Assembly: GCF_003008535.1 (NCBI RefSeq) | Contig: NZ_CP027666.1 | Span: 2,221,501-2,285,500 of the forward strand | Direction: 5' to 3' | DNA length: 64,000 nucleotides | Source: Ottowia oryzae | GTDB taxonomy: Bacteria > Pseudomonadota > Gammaproteobacteria > Burkholderiales > Burkholderiaceae_C | In this document: one piece after another, positions 8,038-16,408 of the stretch | Layout: each line of letters begins with the position of its first letter | Position numbering within the stretch: position 1 is the stretch's first letter | Translations under genes and position numbers: made by a program | Notes under the pieces: model-generated | Told to the model about the DNA's origin: nothing | What the model saw: only the letters and a program-made list of their open reading frames with translations | Database searches by the model: none

Positions 8038-9576
8038 ATGACCGACAAGCTCATCATTTTTGACACCACTTTGCGTGACGGCGAGCAGTCGCCCGGCGCC
8101 AGCATGACCAAGGACGAAAAGCTGCGCATTGCCCGCCAGCTGGAGCGCCTGAAGGTGGACGTCATCGAGGCGGGCTTTGCCGCCAGCTCCAACGGCGATT
8201 TCGACTGCGTGCAGGCCATTGCCAACGCCATCAAGGATTCGACGATCTGCTCGCTGTCGCGCGCGAACGACCGCGACATTGCCCGCGCCGCCGAGGCGCT
8301 CAAGGGCGCGGCCAGCGGCCGCATTCACACCTTCATCGCCACCAGCCCGCTGCACATGGAGAAAAAGCTGCGCATGACGCCCGACGAGGTGTTCGAGCAG
8401 TCCAAGCTGGCCGTGCGCTTCGCCCGCAACCTGATGGACGACATCGAGTTCAGCGCTGAAGACGGCTACCGCAGCGACATCGACTTTCTCGCCCGCGTGT
8501 GCGAAGCGGTGATCAAGGAAGGCGCACGCACCATCAACATCCCGGATACGGTGGGCTACGCCATCCCCGAGCTGTATGGCAACTTCATCAAGACGCTGCG
8601 CGAAAAGGTGCCCAACAGCGACCAGGCCGTGTGGTCGGTGCATTGCCACAATGACCTGGGCATGGCGGTGGCCAACAGCCTGGCGGGCGTGAAGCTGGGC
8701 GGGGCGCGCCAGATCGAATGCACCATCAACGGCCTGGGCGAGCGTGCGGGCAACTGCTCGCTGGAAGAGGTGGTGATGGCCATCAAGACGCGCCGCGACT
8801 ATTTCGGCCTGGACGTGGGCGTGGATGCGTCGCAGATCGTGCAGGCCAGCCGCATGGTCAGCCAGACCACCGGCTTCGTCGTGCAGCCCAACAAGGCGGT
8901 GGTGGGCGCCAACGCCTTTGCCCACGCCAGCGGCATTCACCAGGACGGCGTGCTGAAGGCGCGCGACACCTATGAAATCATGCGCGCGGAAGACGTGGGC
9001 TGGAGCGCCAACAAGATCGTGCTGGGCAAGCTGAGCGGGCGCAACGCCTTCAAGCAGCGCCTGCAAGAGCTGGGCGTGGTGCTGGAGTCCGAGGGCGAGA
9101 TCATGGCGGCGTTTGCCAAGTTCAAGGAACTGGCCGACCGCAAGAGCGAGATCTTCGACGAGGACATCCTGGCGCTGGTGGGTGACGAAAGCGTGGCCAC
9201 CGAGAAAGAGCAGTACGGCTTTGTGTCGCTGTCGCAGCGCAGCGAAACCGGCGAGCGCCCCGAAGCCGAAGTCGTTTTCACCGTGGGGGGGCAAGAGGTG
9301 CACGGCAAGTCCGACGGCAACGGCCCGGTGGACGCGTCACTCAAGGCGATCGAATCTCACGTCAAGAGCGGCGCCGAGATGGTGCTGTATTCGGTGAACG
9401 CGATCAGCGGCTCCACCGAGAGCCAGGGCGAGGTCACGGTGCGCCTGCAGAACTCGGGCCGGGTGGTCAACGGCGTGGGCGCAGACCCCGACATCGTGGT
9501 CGCCTCCGCGAAGGCTTATCTGAGTGCCCTCAACAAGTTACACAGCAAAGCTGACAGGGTGGCTGCACAAGGCTAG
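8038..9576 (+). CDS. leuA: 2-isopropylmalate synthase, short form
   Basis: A second synthase of 512 residues has the barrel start IFDTTLRDGEQSPGASM, the metal site HCHNDLGMA, and a complete C-terminal leucine-binding regulatory domain (residues about 390-512, including GKSDGNGPVDASLKAIE). The start is the ATG at 8038 after ACAGGAG. It follows the long-form leuA in the same direction without a terminator between them, so the two are probably one operon under the same attenuator. The sequences are only distantly alike, so this is not a recent duplication. Confidence 0.93.
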   Translation: MTDKLIIFDTTLRDGEQSPGASMTKDEKLRIARQLERLKVDVIEAGFAASSNGDFDCVQAIANAIKDSTICSLSRANDRDIARAAEALKGAASGRIHTFIATSPLHMEKKLRMTPDEVFEQSKLAVRFARNLMDDIEFSAEDGYRSDIDFLARVCEAVIKEGARTINIPDTVGYAIPELYGNFIKTLREKVPNSDQAVWSVHCHNDLGMAVANSLAGVKLGGARQIECTINGLGERAGNCSLEEVVMAIKTRRDYFGLDVGVDASQIVQASRMVSQTTGFVVQPNKAVVGANAFAHASGIHQDGVLKARDTYEIMRAEDVGWSANKIVLGKLSGRNAFKQRLQELGVVLESEGEIMAAFAKFKELADRKSEIFDEDILALVGDESVATEKEQYGFVSLSQRSETGERPEAEVVFTVGGQEVHGKSDGNGPVDASLKAIESHVKSGAEMVLYSVNAISGSTESQGEVTVRLQNSGRVVNGVGADPDIVVASAKAYLSALNKLHSKADRVAAQG

Positions 9577-9611
9577 GGTTAACCCGTATAACTCTAGAAA
9601 CAAATGAGAAA

Positions 9612-9650
9612 AGAGGTGCAAGTCTATGTTATTGCGCCTCTTTTTTTGTT
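9612..9650 (+). terminator. intrinsic terminator after the leuA pair
   Basis: The stem AGAGGTGCAA (9612-9621) pairs with TTGCGCCTCT (9632-9641) with one G-T pair, and a run of seven T follows. It closes the pssA-leuA transcription unit. Confidence 0.85.
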
Positions 9651-9695
9651 TTAGTACACTTGCGCCCTGTCTGAAGTATGGGTTGGAGTGAAAAG

Positions 9696-10997
9696 ATGGC
9701 GCTGGCTGCACTGGGAAATCGTTGGACTCGGCTGTGGCGCGATGGCATTGGCGCCATTTCCATAGGACTGGCGCTGGCCGCCACCCCCGCGATGTACGCC
9801 CACGCGGCGCCCAAGAAAGCCGCCAAGTCCGCCGAAACCCACAAGGCTGCGGCCAAGCCGGCAGCCAAATCGGCCACCAAATCTGCTGCTGCCAAAGCCC
9901 CCGCAGCCAAATCCGCCGCCGTCGCCAAGGCCGATTCGCGCAAAGACAGCCGTAACAACTCCAAACGCGCCGTGGCCGCCGGCAAGGGTGCCGAGAAAGT
10001 GGCCGCCCATGCCAAGGGCGGCAAGAGCGGTGCCAAAGGCAACGAACGCCTGAAGGTCGCAGTCGGCGGCACCAAGGCCCAAAGCCGCGCGCAGCAACGT
10101 GCCGAACGGCTGGCTGCACGCGAAAACCGCGTCGCTCTGCGCAGCGCCGTGCACACCCAGCGCGAGGCGCCCGCGCCGCGCCTGTCCATGGCCCAGATGG
10201 CCGGCCTGCACCATTCGGGCGACCCACTGGACCTGAAATCCAGCGTGGCACTGGTACTCGATCAAGATACCCGTGAAGTGCTGTTCAGCAAGAACGATCA
10301 TGCGGTGTTGCCCATCGCCTCCATCACCAAACTGATGACCGGCCTGCTGGTCTCGGAAGCGCGTTTGCCGCTGGACGAGATGGTGACCATCACCGAAGAA
10401 GACGTGGACTATGAAAAAGGCAGCAGTTCGCGCCTGGCCGTGGGCACCACGCTGACGCGCGGCGAGCTGATGCACCTGGCGCTGATGTCCAGCGAAAACC
10501 GCGCCGCACACGCGCTCGGCCGCAGCTACCCCGGTGGCCTGCAGCGCTTCGTCACGCTGATGAACAACCGCGCCGCGACCCTCGGCATGCGCGACACGCG
10601 CTATGTGGAGCCCACCGGCTTGTCCAGCTCCAACCGTTCTTCCGCCGTTGATCTGGCCACGCTGGTGGCCACGGCTTCGCAAGACCCGCTGATGCGCCAG
10701 CTGACGACGTCGCAAGGCTACGAAGTGGCCGTGGGCAGCCGCGTGCTTCAGTACAACAACACCAACCGCCTGGTGCACAAGCCCGACTGGCAGATCGGCC
10801 TGCAAAAGACGGGCTATATCTCTGAGGCGGGCCAGTGCCTGGTGATGCAGGCGCGCGTGGCGGGCCGCAAGGTCATCATGGTGTTCCTGGATTCCACCGG
10901 CAAATACAGCCGCCTGGCCGACGCCGAGCGCGTGCGCCGCTGGGTGGAGAACGAGCGTCCCGCCGCCACCTTTGCAGGCAACGGCTACGCCGGCTGA
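9696..10997 (+). CDS. D-alanyl-D-alanine carboxypeptidase/endopeptidase, S11 family
   Basis: This is a low-molecular-mass penicillin-binding protein of the PbpG/DacA kind that trims peptidoglycan peptides in the periplasm. It has a signal peptide (to about AMYAHA-A), a Lys/Ala-rich linker of about 130 residues, and the S11 domain with the three active-site motifs: SITK (serine near residue 209), SEN and KTG. The ATG at 9696 was preferred over 9678 because GGAG lies just upstream. The long KA-rich linker is unusual in composition but is typical of cell-wall-spanning tethers. A terminator formed by a dispersed repeat follows the gene. Confidence 0.9.
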   Translation: MALAALGNRWTRLWRDGIGAISIGLALAATPAMYAHAAPKKAAKSAETHKAAAKPAAKSATKSAAAKAPAAKSAAVAKADSRKDSRNNSKRAVAAGKGAEKVAAHAKGGKSGAKGNERLKVAVGGTKAQSRAQQRAERLAARENRVALRSAVHTQREAPAPRLSMAQMAGLHHSGDPLDLKSSVALVLDQDTREVLFSKNDHAVLPIASITKLMTGLLVSEARLPLDEMVTITEEDVDYEKGSSSRLAVGTTLTRGELMHLALMSSENRAAHALGRSYPGGLQRFVTLMNNRAATLGMRDTRYVEPTGLSSSNRSSAVDLATLVATASQDPLMRQLTTSQGYEVAVGSRVLQYNNTNRLVHKPDWQIGLQKTGYISEAGQCLVMQARVAGRKVIMVFLDSTGKYSRLADAERVRRWVENERPAATFAGNGYAG

Positions 10998-11054
10998 GCG
11001 CGCGGGGCGGTGAGCGCCACGGCCGCGTGCCGCGCATCCCAAGCCTACCAAAGA

Positions 11055-11116
11055 CTATGAATTTGATAGCTGCCAGCGCAGGTTGCACCTGCGCTGGCAG
11101 CTGTTTTTGTTGATAG
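11055..11116 (-). repeat. dispersed repeat, copy 4, forming a terminator
   Basis: This is the most symmetric copy. CTGCCAGCGCAGGT (11070-11083) and ACCTGCGCTGGCAG (11087-11100) pair perfectly over 14 bases around TGC, and CTGTTTTTGTT follows. Read in the plus direction it is a good intrinsic terminator for the carboxypeptidase gene. Confidence 0.8.
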
Positions 11117-11240
11117 ACCTGGCTGGGCAGTTGCGGCCGACCGGCTGCCCGCCAGCACCGCCTTGGTGCGTGAAGGCGACGCGACAAGCCAACGCGGCGA
11201 CCTGCCGGAGCACCCGCCGTTGGCCGTAGCCATCACCTGA

Positions 11241-11297
11241 ATGCTATTGATTGAATAGCTGCCAGCGCAGGTACAGCGGGCGCCAGAGGCCAATTGG
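11241..11297 (-). repeat. dispersed repeat, copy 5 (reverse orientation)
   Basis: The copy reads TTGATTGAATAGCTGCCAGC then GCAGGTACAGCGGGCGCCAG and AGGCCAATTGGG. Both ends of the family are present. Confidence 0.75.
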
Positions 11298-11349
11298 GTA
11301 TTGAATCCGAGGGCGCTGGCCTTGCTGGCCGGGCGCCGAGCCCCGAGCG

Positions 11350-12141
11350 TCAGCCGCGCGCCAAAGACCCGGTGTGGCCCAGCGCCGCCGAGATTTCCTG
11401 CGCGGTATGCTGCAGCTTGGGCAGCCAGTTGTCATCCAGCCGGTCGGCCGGGGCGGAGATGGACAGGCCCGCCACCAGCTTGTCCTGATCGTCGTAGATG
11501 CCGGCGGCCATGCAGCGAACGCCCATTTCCAGCTCTTCGTTGTCGTGCGCCACGCCGGATTGGCGTGCGCGGATCAGTTCGCGCTCCAGCGCGGGCAGTT
11601 GGGTGATGCTGTTGCGCGTGTGGCCGGCCAAGCCGGTGCGTGTGGCGTAAGCGCGCACGCGCGGTAATTCGTCGGACGCCAGAAACAGCTTGCCCGTCGA
11701 TGTCAGGTGCAAAGGCGCGCGCCCGCCAATGGCACGCACCACCTGCATGCCGGAGCGCTCGCTGTACGTGCGTTCGATGTAGACGATCTCGTCGCCCTGG
11801 CGCACGCTGAGGTTGACGGGCTGTTGGATCAGGCGGTGCAGGTCGCGCATGGGCGCCAGGGCCGCGTCGCGCACGTCCAGCCGGCCCTTGACCAGATTGC
11901 CCAGCTCCAGCAGGCGCATGCCCAGCCGGTAGCTGCCCGGCTCGGGCCGGTCGACAAAGCGGCCGAGGGTCAGGTCGTTCAGGATGCGGTGCGTGGTGGA
12001 CGGGTGCAGGCCGGTCTGCTCGGCGATTTCCTTGAGGGAAATCGGCTCTTCGCGCGACGCCAGCACGTCGATCAGCGCGAACATGCGCTCCAGCACCTGG
12101 ATGGTGGGCGTGGGGTGGGCGTCGGGATGGGGGCGTCGCAT
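11350..12141 (-). CDS. IclR family transcriptional regulator
   Basis: The 263 residues show an N-terminal winged helix (QVLERMFALIDVLASREEPISLKEIAEQTGLHPSTTHRIL) and the C-terminal effector domain typical of IclR (RAIGGRAPLHLTSTGKLFLA, then MGVRCMAAGIYDDQDKLVAGLSIS). The effector is unknown. The ATG at 12141 was chosen; a GTG two codons upstream, directly after the bpt stop, is also possible. The gene is the last of a tight minus-strand run after the Nudix, aat and bpt genes. Confidence 0.9.
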   Translation of the reverse strand: MRRPHPDAHPTPTIQVLERMFALIDVLASREEPISLKEIAEQTGLHPSTTHRILNDLTLGRFVDRPEPGSYRLGMRLLELGNLVKGRLDVRDAALAPMRDLHRLIQQPVNLSVRQGDEIVYIERTYSERSGMQVVRAIGGRAPLHLTSTGKLFLASDELPRVRAYATRTGLAGHTRNSITQLPALERELIRARQSGVAHDNEELEMGVRCMAAGIYDDQDKLVAGLSISAPADRLDDNWLPKLQHTAQEISAALGHTGSLARG

Positions 12142-12147
12142 GGGCAC

Positions 12148-12933
12148 TCAGGTTGGCTGGGGGGCGGCAGGGGCAGGGGGGCTGGCGGTCGCCGCGGGTG
12201 CGGCTTGCCATTGGCCATCGATGCGACGCTCGGAGGGGCGAAAGCGCGCTTTATAGGCCATCTTGGCGCTGCCGTCGATCCAGTAGCCCAGATAGACGTA
12301 AGGCAGGCCGAGCGTGCGCGCCTGCTCAATCTGCCACAGCACGCTGTAGGTGCCGTAGCTGGCACGCACGTCAGCAGGGTCGTAGAAGGTATAGACGGCC
12401 GACAGCCCGTCGCTCAGCACATCCACGATGGAAACGATGCGCAGCGCGCCGGCGCTGGGCGCGCCAGCAGGTTCGCGAAACTCAACTAGGCGCGAATTGA
12501 CGTTGCTTTGCAGCAGGAACTGGGTGTATTGATCCACGCTGTCCTGGTCCATGCCGCCGCCCGTGTGGCGGCCGGTCTGGTAGCGCAGGTACAGCTGGTA
12601 GTGCTCTGGCACGTAGCAGAGCTTGAGTATGCGCACTTCCAGCGCGCCATGCCTGGCCTGCGCGCGGCGCTGGCTGCGGTCGGGCTGGAACTGGTTCACG
12701 CACACGCGCACCGGTACGCAGGCCTGGCAGCCGTCGCAATAGGGGCGGTAAGTGAACATGCCGCTGCGGCGAAAGCCGCGCTGCACGAGATCGGAATAGG
12801 CCTCGCTGTTGACCAGGTGGCTGGGCGTGGCGACCTGTGAGCGGGCCTGCCTGCCGGGCAGATAGCTGCAAGGATAGGGCGCTGTGGCGTAGAACTGCAG
12901 CGCCTGAAAGGGAAGGTCCTTGAGGTGGGTCAA
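12148..12933 (-). CDS. bpt: aspartate/glutamate leucyltransferase
   Basis: The enzyme attaches leucine from Leu-tRNA to proteins with N-terminal Asp or Glu, marking them for ClpS/ClpAP. The 261 residues start MTHLKDLPFQALQFYATAPY and contain the conserved Cys motif YCDGCQACVPVRV near residue 72, plus the C-terminal YLGYWIDGSAKMAYKARFRP. The start is a TTG at 12933, which overlaps the stop of aat (TTGA). A start far upstream within aat would give a non-family N terminus. It pairs with aat to form an N-end-rule module; ClpS and ClpA are not in this window. Confidence 0.9.
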   Translation of the reverse strand: MTHLKDLPFQALQFYATAPYPCSYLPGRQARSQVATPSHLVNSEAYSDLVQRGFRRSGMFTYRPYCDGCQACVPVRVCVNQFQPDRSQRRAQARHGALEVRILKLCYVPEHYQLYLRYQTGRHTGGGMDQDSVDQYTQFLLQSNVNSRLVEFREPAGAPSAGALRIVSIVDVLSDGLSAVYTFYDPADVRASYGTYSVLWQIEQARTLGLPYVYLGYWIDGSAKMAYKARFRPSERRIDGQWQAAPAATASPPAPAAPQPT

Positions 12934-13691
12934 CGCTGGGCCGGGCGGGGTGGCAGCAATGCGTTCCAGTATACGGGATCGAATTTCCAAATGAGGGCGG
13001 GCTGGGGCGCCAATTCGGCCACGGCGCGGGCGAATTCGGCCCTTGGCATTTCGCGCGCGCCCATGAAGTCCAGGTGCGCCGTGTTCTGCTGGCAATCGAT
13101 CAGCGGCAGGCCTTGGTAGCGGCACCAGGCGACCAGTGCGGACAGGGCCAGTTTGGAGCCGTCTGTCACGCGCGTGAACATGGATTCGCCGAACACCGCG
13201 CGGCCGATGCTTACGCAGTACAGGCCCGCCACCAACTCGCCCGCCACCCAGGTTTCCACGCTGTGGGCATAGCCGGCGCGGTGCAGTTCGCCATAGGCGC
13301 GGCGCATCTCGGGGCCGATCCAGGTGCCGTCCTGGCCCGGCCGGGGCGAGGCGGCGCAGGCGGCCATCACGTCGTCGAACGCGGTATCAAAGCGGATTTC
13401 GCACGCCGGGCTGATGCGAAAGCGTTCGATCACCTTGCGCAAAGAGCGGTGCAGGCGAAACGCATCCACCTGCAGCACCATGCGGGGGTCGGGGCTCCAC
13501 CAGAGAATGGGTTCCCCGTGGCTAAACCAGGGGAAAACGGTGGCACTGTAGGCGGCGCGCAGCGTACGCACATCCAGCTCGCCGCCCACCGCCAACAAAC
13601 CTGGCGCGCTGCTGGAGGGCCCCCACGCCTGCGATACCGGCGGGAAAGGCTCGCCGGGTGCCAAGATGGCCAGCTGGGAAAGCTCGCTCAT
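12930..13691 (-). CDS. aat: leucyl/phenylalanyl-tRNA-protein transferase
   Basis: This enzyme transfers leucine or phenylalanine from aminoacyl-tRNA to proteins with N-terminal Lys or Arg. The 253 residues carry the family hallmarks GLLAVGGEL, YSATVFPWFSHGEPILWWSPDPR and the C-terminal IDCQQNTAHLDFMGAREMPR. It overlaps the upstream Nudix gene by four bases (ATGA) and the downstream bpt by three (TTGA), so all are likely to be translated together. Confidence 0.95.
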   Translation of the reverse strand: MSELSQLAILAPGEPFPPVSQAWGPSSSAPGLLAVGGELDVRTLRAAYSATVFPWFSHGEPILWWSPDPRMVLQVDAFRLHRSLRKVIERFRISPACEIRFDTAFDDVMAACAASPRPGQDGTWIGPEMRRAYGELHRAGYAHSVETWVAGELVAGLYCVSIGRAVFGESMFTRVTDGSKLALSALVAWCRYQGLPLIDCQQNTAHLDFMGAREMPRAEFARAVAELAPQPALIWKFDPVYWNALLPPRPAQR

Positions 13692-14242
13692 CGCGGTGGC
13701 CAGGGTATGTCGATGTCGTGCATGCCGAAGTGGCCCCGGCGCCGGTCTTCAAAGTAGCGCAGCAGCGTTTCGCGCACCGTGAGAAAGGCCAGCTCGTCCC
13801 AGGGGACTTCGGCCTCGGTGAACAAACGCGCTTCCAGCGTTTCGGGGCCGGGGTTGAAGGCCTCGCTTTGCAGCGCCGCCAGGTAGAACACATGAACCTG
13901 ACCCACGCGCGGGATGCTCAGCGTGCTGAACAGCGGGCCTATGGCGATCTGCGCGCCCGCTTCCTCGTCGGTCTCGCGCGCCGCGCCCTCGGCCATGGTC
14001 TCATCCAACTCCATGAAGCCCGCTGGCAGCGTCCACTTGCCCCAGCGAGGCTCGATGGCCCGCTTGCACAGCAGCACGCGATCGCCGATGTAGGGCACGG
14101 TGCCCACCACCACCAGCGGGTTGACGTAATGCACGGTGCCGCAGGCCGGGCAAACGGCACGCTCGTGCGTGTCGCCTTCGGGGATGCGGTAGTCCACCGC
14201 GGCTCCGCATTCGCGGCAGTGCTTGATGGTTCGGCGCTGCAT
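13688..14242 (-). CDS. Nudix hydrolase with zinc ribbon
   Basis: The 184 residues begin with a four-cysteine zinc ribbon (CRECGAAVDYRIPEG...AVCPACG, residues about 9-34) followed by a Nudix fold. The Nudix box is at about residues 75-97: GFMELDETMAEGAARETDEEAG, matching G-x5-E-x7-R-E-x2-E-E-x-G apart from a T before the EE. It probably cleaves a nucleoside diphosphate linked to another group, as NudC-like and ADP-ribose enzymes do. The substrate cannot be told. It heads the aat-bpt operon. Confidence 0.88.
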   Translation of the reverse strand: MQRRTIKHCRECGAAVDYRIPEGDTHERAVCPACGTVHYVNPLVVVGTVPYIGDRVLLCKRAIEPRWGKWTLPAGFMELDETMAEGAARETDEEAGAQIAIGPLFSTLSIPRVGQVHVFYLAALQSEAFNPGPETLEARLFTEAEVPWDELAFLTVRETLLRYFEDRRRGHFGMHDIDIPWPPR

Positions 14243-14306
14243 GGGCTGAACAGTGTAGTGGCTCGCGCAGGCGGCCCACGTGCGCCGCGCCCTCTAAACT
14301 GGTGGC

Positions 14307-14756
14307 ATGCAACCCGACGCTTTTGTTCTAGAGCAGGCCCCTGGCTACCTCATCCGGCGCGCGCACCAGATCTCGGTGGCGGTGTTTGCCGAGCACACCG
14401 TCTGCTTCGACGCCACCCCCATGCAGTTCGCCGTGCTCAGCGTGCTGAGCGATGCGCCGGGCGTGGACCAGATCACGCTGGCGCAGCGCGCGGCTTTTGA
14501 CGCGGCCACCATTGGCTCGGTCGTGGGGCGGCTCATCACCAAGGGCTGGGTGCACCGCCAACCCGCCGAGCGCGACCGGCGCCGCAAATTGCTCTGGCTG
14601 ACGCCCGAAGGCGAGCAGGCGCTGGCGGGTATCGCCGCGCTGATGCCCGACGTGCAGGCGCGCGTGCTGGGCGGCCTGGATGCGGCGGAGCGGCAACAGT
14701 TGAGAGCCCTGCTTGCCAAATTGGTCGCACATCACGGCAGTGCGCCGCCTGACTGA
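14307..14756 (+). CDS. MarR family transcriptional regulator
   Basis: The 149-residue protein has the MarR winged-helix fold: MQFAVLSVLSDAPGVDQITLAQRAAFDAATIGSVVGRLITKGWV is the DNA-binding helix region and RRKLLWLTPEGEQAL is the wing. It resembles the HucR/aromatic-acid-sensing branch, but the ligand is not evident. It is divergent from the Nudix gene by 64 bases, a position where it could control both itself and that operon. Confidence 0.88.
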   Translation: MQPDAFVLEQAPGYLIRRAHQISVAVFAEHTVCFDATPMQFAVLSVLSDAPGVDQITLAQRAAFDAATIGSVVGRLITKGWVHRQPAERDRRRKLLWLTPEGEQALAGIAALMPDVQARVLGGLDAAERQQLRALLAKLVAHHGSAPPD

Positions 14757-14902
14757 TCGGGCACGCGAAAGCGTCCTACAGCGGCCTGCCACGCCGCAGC
14801 GTTAGATTCGTAGACGCCTTGGGGCGCCTGCTCCTCGGGAAAGCCGCCATGCCAACGTGCTGCGGCGTTCCACTGAACGTCATCGTTAAAGGAATATCTC
14901 TC

Positions 14903-15625
14903 ATGCAACGACCCTCTTCAAAAATCTTCGGGCGCGGCCTGCTGGTGCTGGCCACGGCGGCAGCGGTGCTGACCACCGGTTGCGCCAACATGACCGAAGC
15001 GCAGCGCAATACCGCCATTGGCGCCGGTGTGGGCGCGGCGGCCGGCGGCCTGATCGGCCACGGCAAGGGCGCAGCCATTGGCGGCGTGGTGGGCGCAGCC
15101 GGCGGCTACGCATGGTCGCATTACATGGAAAACAAGCGCCAGCAGATGCAGGCTGCAACCGCCGGCACGGGCGTGCAAGTCACGCAGACGCCGGACAACC
15201 AGCTCAAGCTGAACATCCCCAGCGATATCTCGTTTGACACCGGCCGCGCCGACATCAAGCCCAACTTGCGCCCCATCCTGGACCAGTTCGCGCAGGGCCT
15301 GGGCCAGCAGCCCAATCTGGAAGTGACCATCATCGGCCACACCGATTCCACCGGCAGTGATGCCATCAACAACCCGCTGTCCGTGGCGCGCGCCAACAGC
15401 GTGCGCGACTACATCGCCACGCGCGGCGTGGACACGCGCCGCATCCGCACCGACGGCCGTGGCTCGCGCGAACCTGTCGACAGCAACAGCACCGAAGCGG
15501 GCCGTGCGCACAACCGCCGCGTGGAAATCTTCCTGGCCGAGCTGGCGCCCGCCGCCCCAGCCCCTCAGCCAGCGCCCTACAACGCGCCGTACAACACCCC
15601 CGTGGGCGGCCAGCCCGTGCGCTGA
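14903..15625 (+). CDS. OmpA-family peptidoglycan-associated lipoprotein
   Basis: The 240 residues start with a lipoprotein signal ending in TTGC (LVLATAAAVLTTGC), followed by a glycine zipper (NTAIGAGVGAAAGGLIGHGKGAAIGGVVGAAGG) that could cross or sit in the outer membrane. The C-terminal OmpA domain follows, with the peptidoglycan-binding segment (NPLSVARANSVRDYIATRGVD...RAHNRRVEIF). It would link the outer membrane to the cell wall. The ATG at 14903 after AAAGGAATATCTCTC is the start; upstream in-frame codons do not give a signal peptide. A terminator follows. Confidence 0.92.
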   Translation: MQRPSSKIFGRGLLVLATAAAVLTTGCANMTEAQRNTAIGAGVGAAAGGLIGHGKGAAIGGVVGAAGGYAWSHYMENKRQQMQAATAGTGVQVTQTPDNQLKLNIPSDISFDTGRADIKPNLRPILDQFAQGLGQQPNLEVTIIGHTDSTGSDAINNPLSVARANSVRDYIATRGVDTRRIRTDGRGSREPVDSNSTEAGRAHNRRVEIFLAELAPAAPAPQPAPYNAPYNTPVGGQPVR

Positions 15626-15673
15626 TCGGCCAAGCGCCGCCGCCTGTGCGGCACCAGCGTGGTCTTCGCCCTT

Positions 15674-15704
15674 ACGCGCCACCCCAAAAGGTGGCGCGTT
15701 TTGC
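15674..15704 (+). terminator. intrinsic terminator after the OmpA lipoprotein gene
   Basis: The perfect stem ACGCGCCACC (15674-15683) pairs with GGTGGCGCGT (15690-15699) around CCAAAA and is followed by TTTGCTTT. Confidence 0.85.
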
Positions 15705-15766
15705 TTTGTGAAGCGCGCCTTTTCGCGCAGGCCTGCTGGCCGGCCGCTCACGTATAGTGGTTTGGC

Positions 15767-16408
15767 ATGAAGCTTTACAACTACTTCCGGTCTTCCGCGT
15801 CGTTCAGGGTGCGCATCGCCCTGGCTTTGAAAGGGCTGCAGTACGACTACGTGCCGGTGCACCTGGCCAAAGGCGAACAAAAGCAGCCCGAGTTCGCTGC
15901 GCTGACGCCGGAAGGTCTGGTGCCCATGCTGGAGACGGGCGACGGGCTTCGGCTGACGCAGTCGATGGCCATCATCGAATACCTGGACGAAACCCACCCC
16001 ACACCCCCGCTGCTGCCCGCTGACGCGCCCGGGCGCGCGCGTGTGCGTGCGCTGTCGCAAATCGTGGCGTGTGAAATCCACCCGTTGAACAACCTGCGCG
16101 TGCTCAAGTACCTGGTGCACGACTTGAAAGCCGACGACGGCGCCAAGACCGACTGGTACCGCCACTGGGTCGCGGTGGGCCTGCAAGCCTATGAAGCGCG
16201 CATGGCAGAGGGCACCCGTGGCATCTACAGCCACGGCGACGCGCCCACCCTGGCCGACTGCTGCTTGGTGCCGCAGATCTTCAACGCCCAGCGTTTTGAC
16301 TCCGACCTGACGCCATACCCCCTCACCATGGCCGTTTTTCAGGCGTGCATGCAGTTGCCCGCTTTCCAGCAGGCGCAGCCCTCGGCCTGCCCGGACGCCG
16401 AGCCATGA
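15767..16408 (+). CDS. maiA: maleylacetoacetate isomerase
   Basis: The product is a zeta-class glutathione transferase that isomerises maleylacetoacetate to fumarylacetoacetate in the tyrosine/homogentisate route. The 213 residues begin with the hallmark YFRSSASFRVRIALALKG (zeta-class SSxxxR active-site motif), and the thioredoxin-like half ends in LTQSMAIIEYLDE. The C-terminal helical half is complete. Its stop overlaps pgeF by four bases. No other homogentisate genes are in the window. A related gentisate-pathway isomerase is an alternative. Confidence 0.88.
   Translation: MKLYNYFRSSASFRVRIALALKGLQYDYVPVHLAKGEQKQPEFAALTPEGLVPMLETGDGLRLTQSMAIIEYLDETHPTPPLLPADAPGRARVRALSQIVACEIHPLNNLRVLKYLVHDLKADDGAKTDWYRHWVAVGLQAYEARMAEGTRGIYSHGDAPTLADCCLVPQIFNAQRFDSDLTPYPLTMAVFQACMQLPAFQQAQPSACPDAEP

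Larger units (their letters stand above)
10998..11349. other. gap holding two dispersed repeats
   Basis: No gene is visible in these 352 bases between the convergent carboxypeptidase and IclR genes. The stretch is largely occupied by two repeat copies (11055-11116 and 11241-11297), both in reverse orientation. Confidence 0.7.

Noticed and set aside
6102..8324. Long open frame (740 codons) on the minus strand across leuA
   Set aside because: It overlaps both leuA genes and the attenuator antisense. The product is His/Arg/Ala-rich without any domain.
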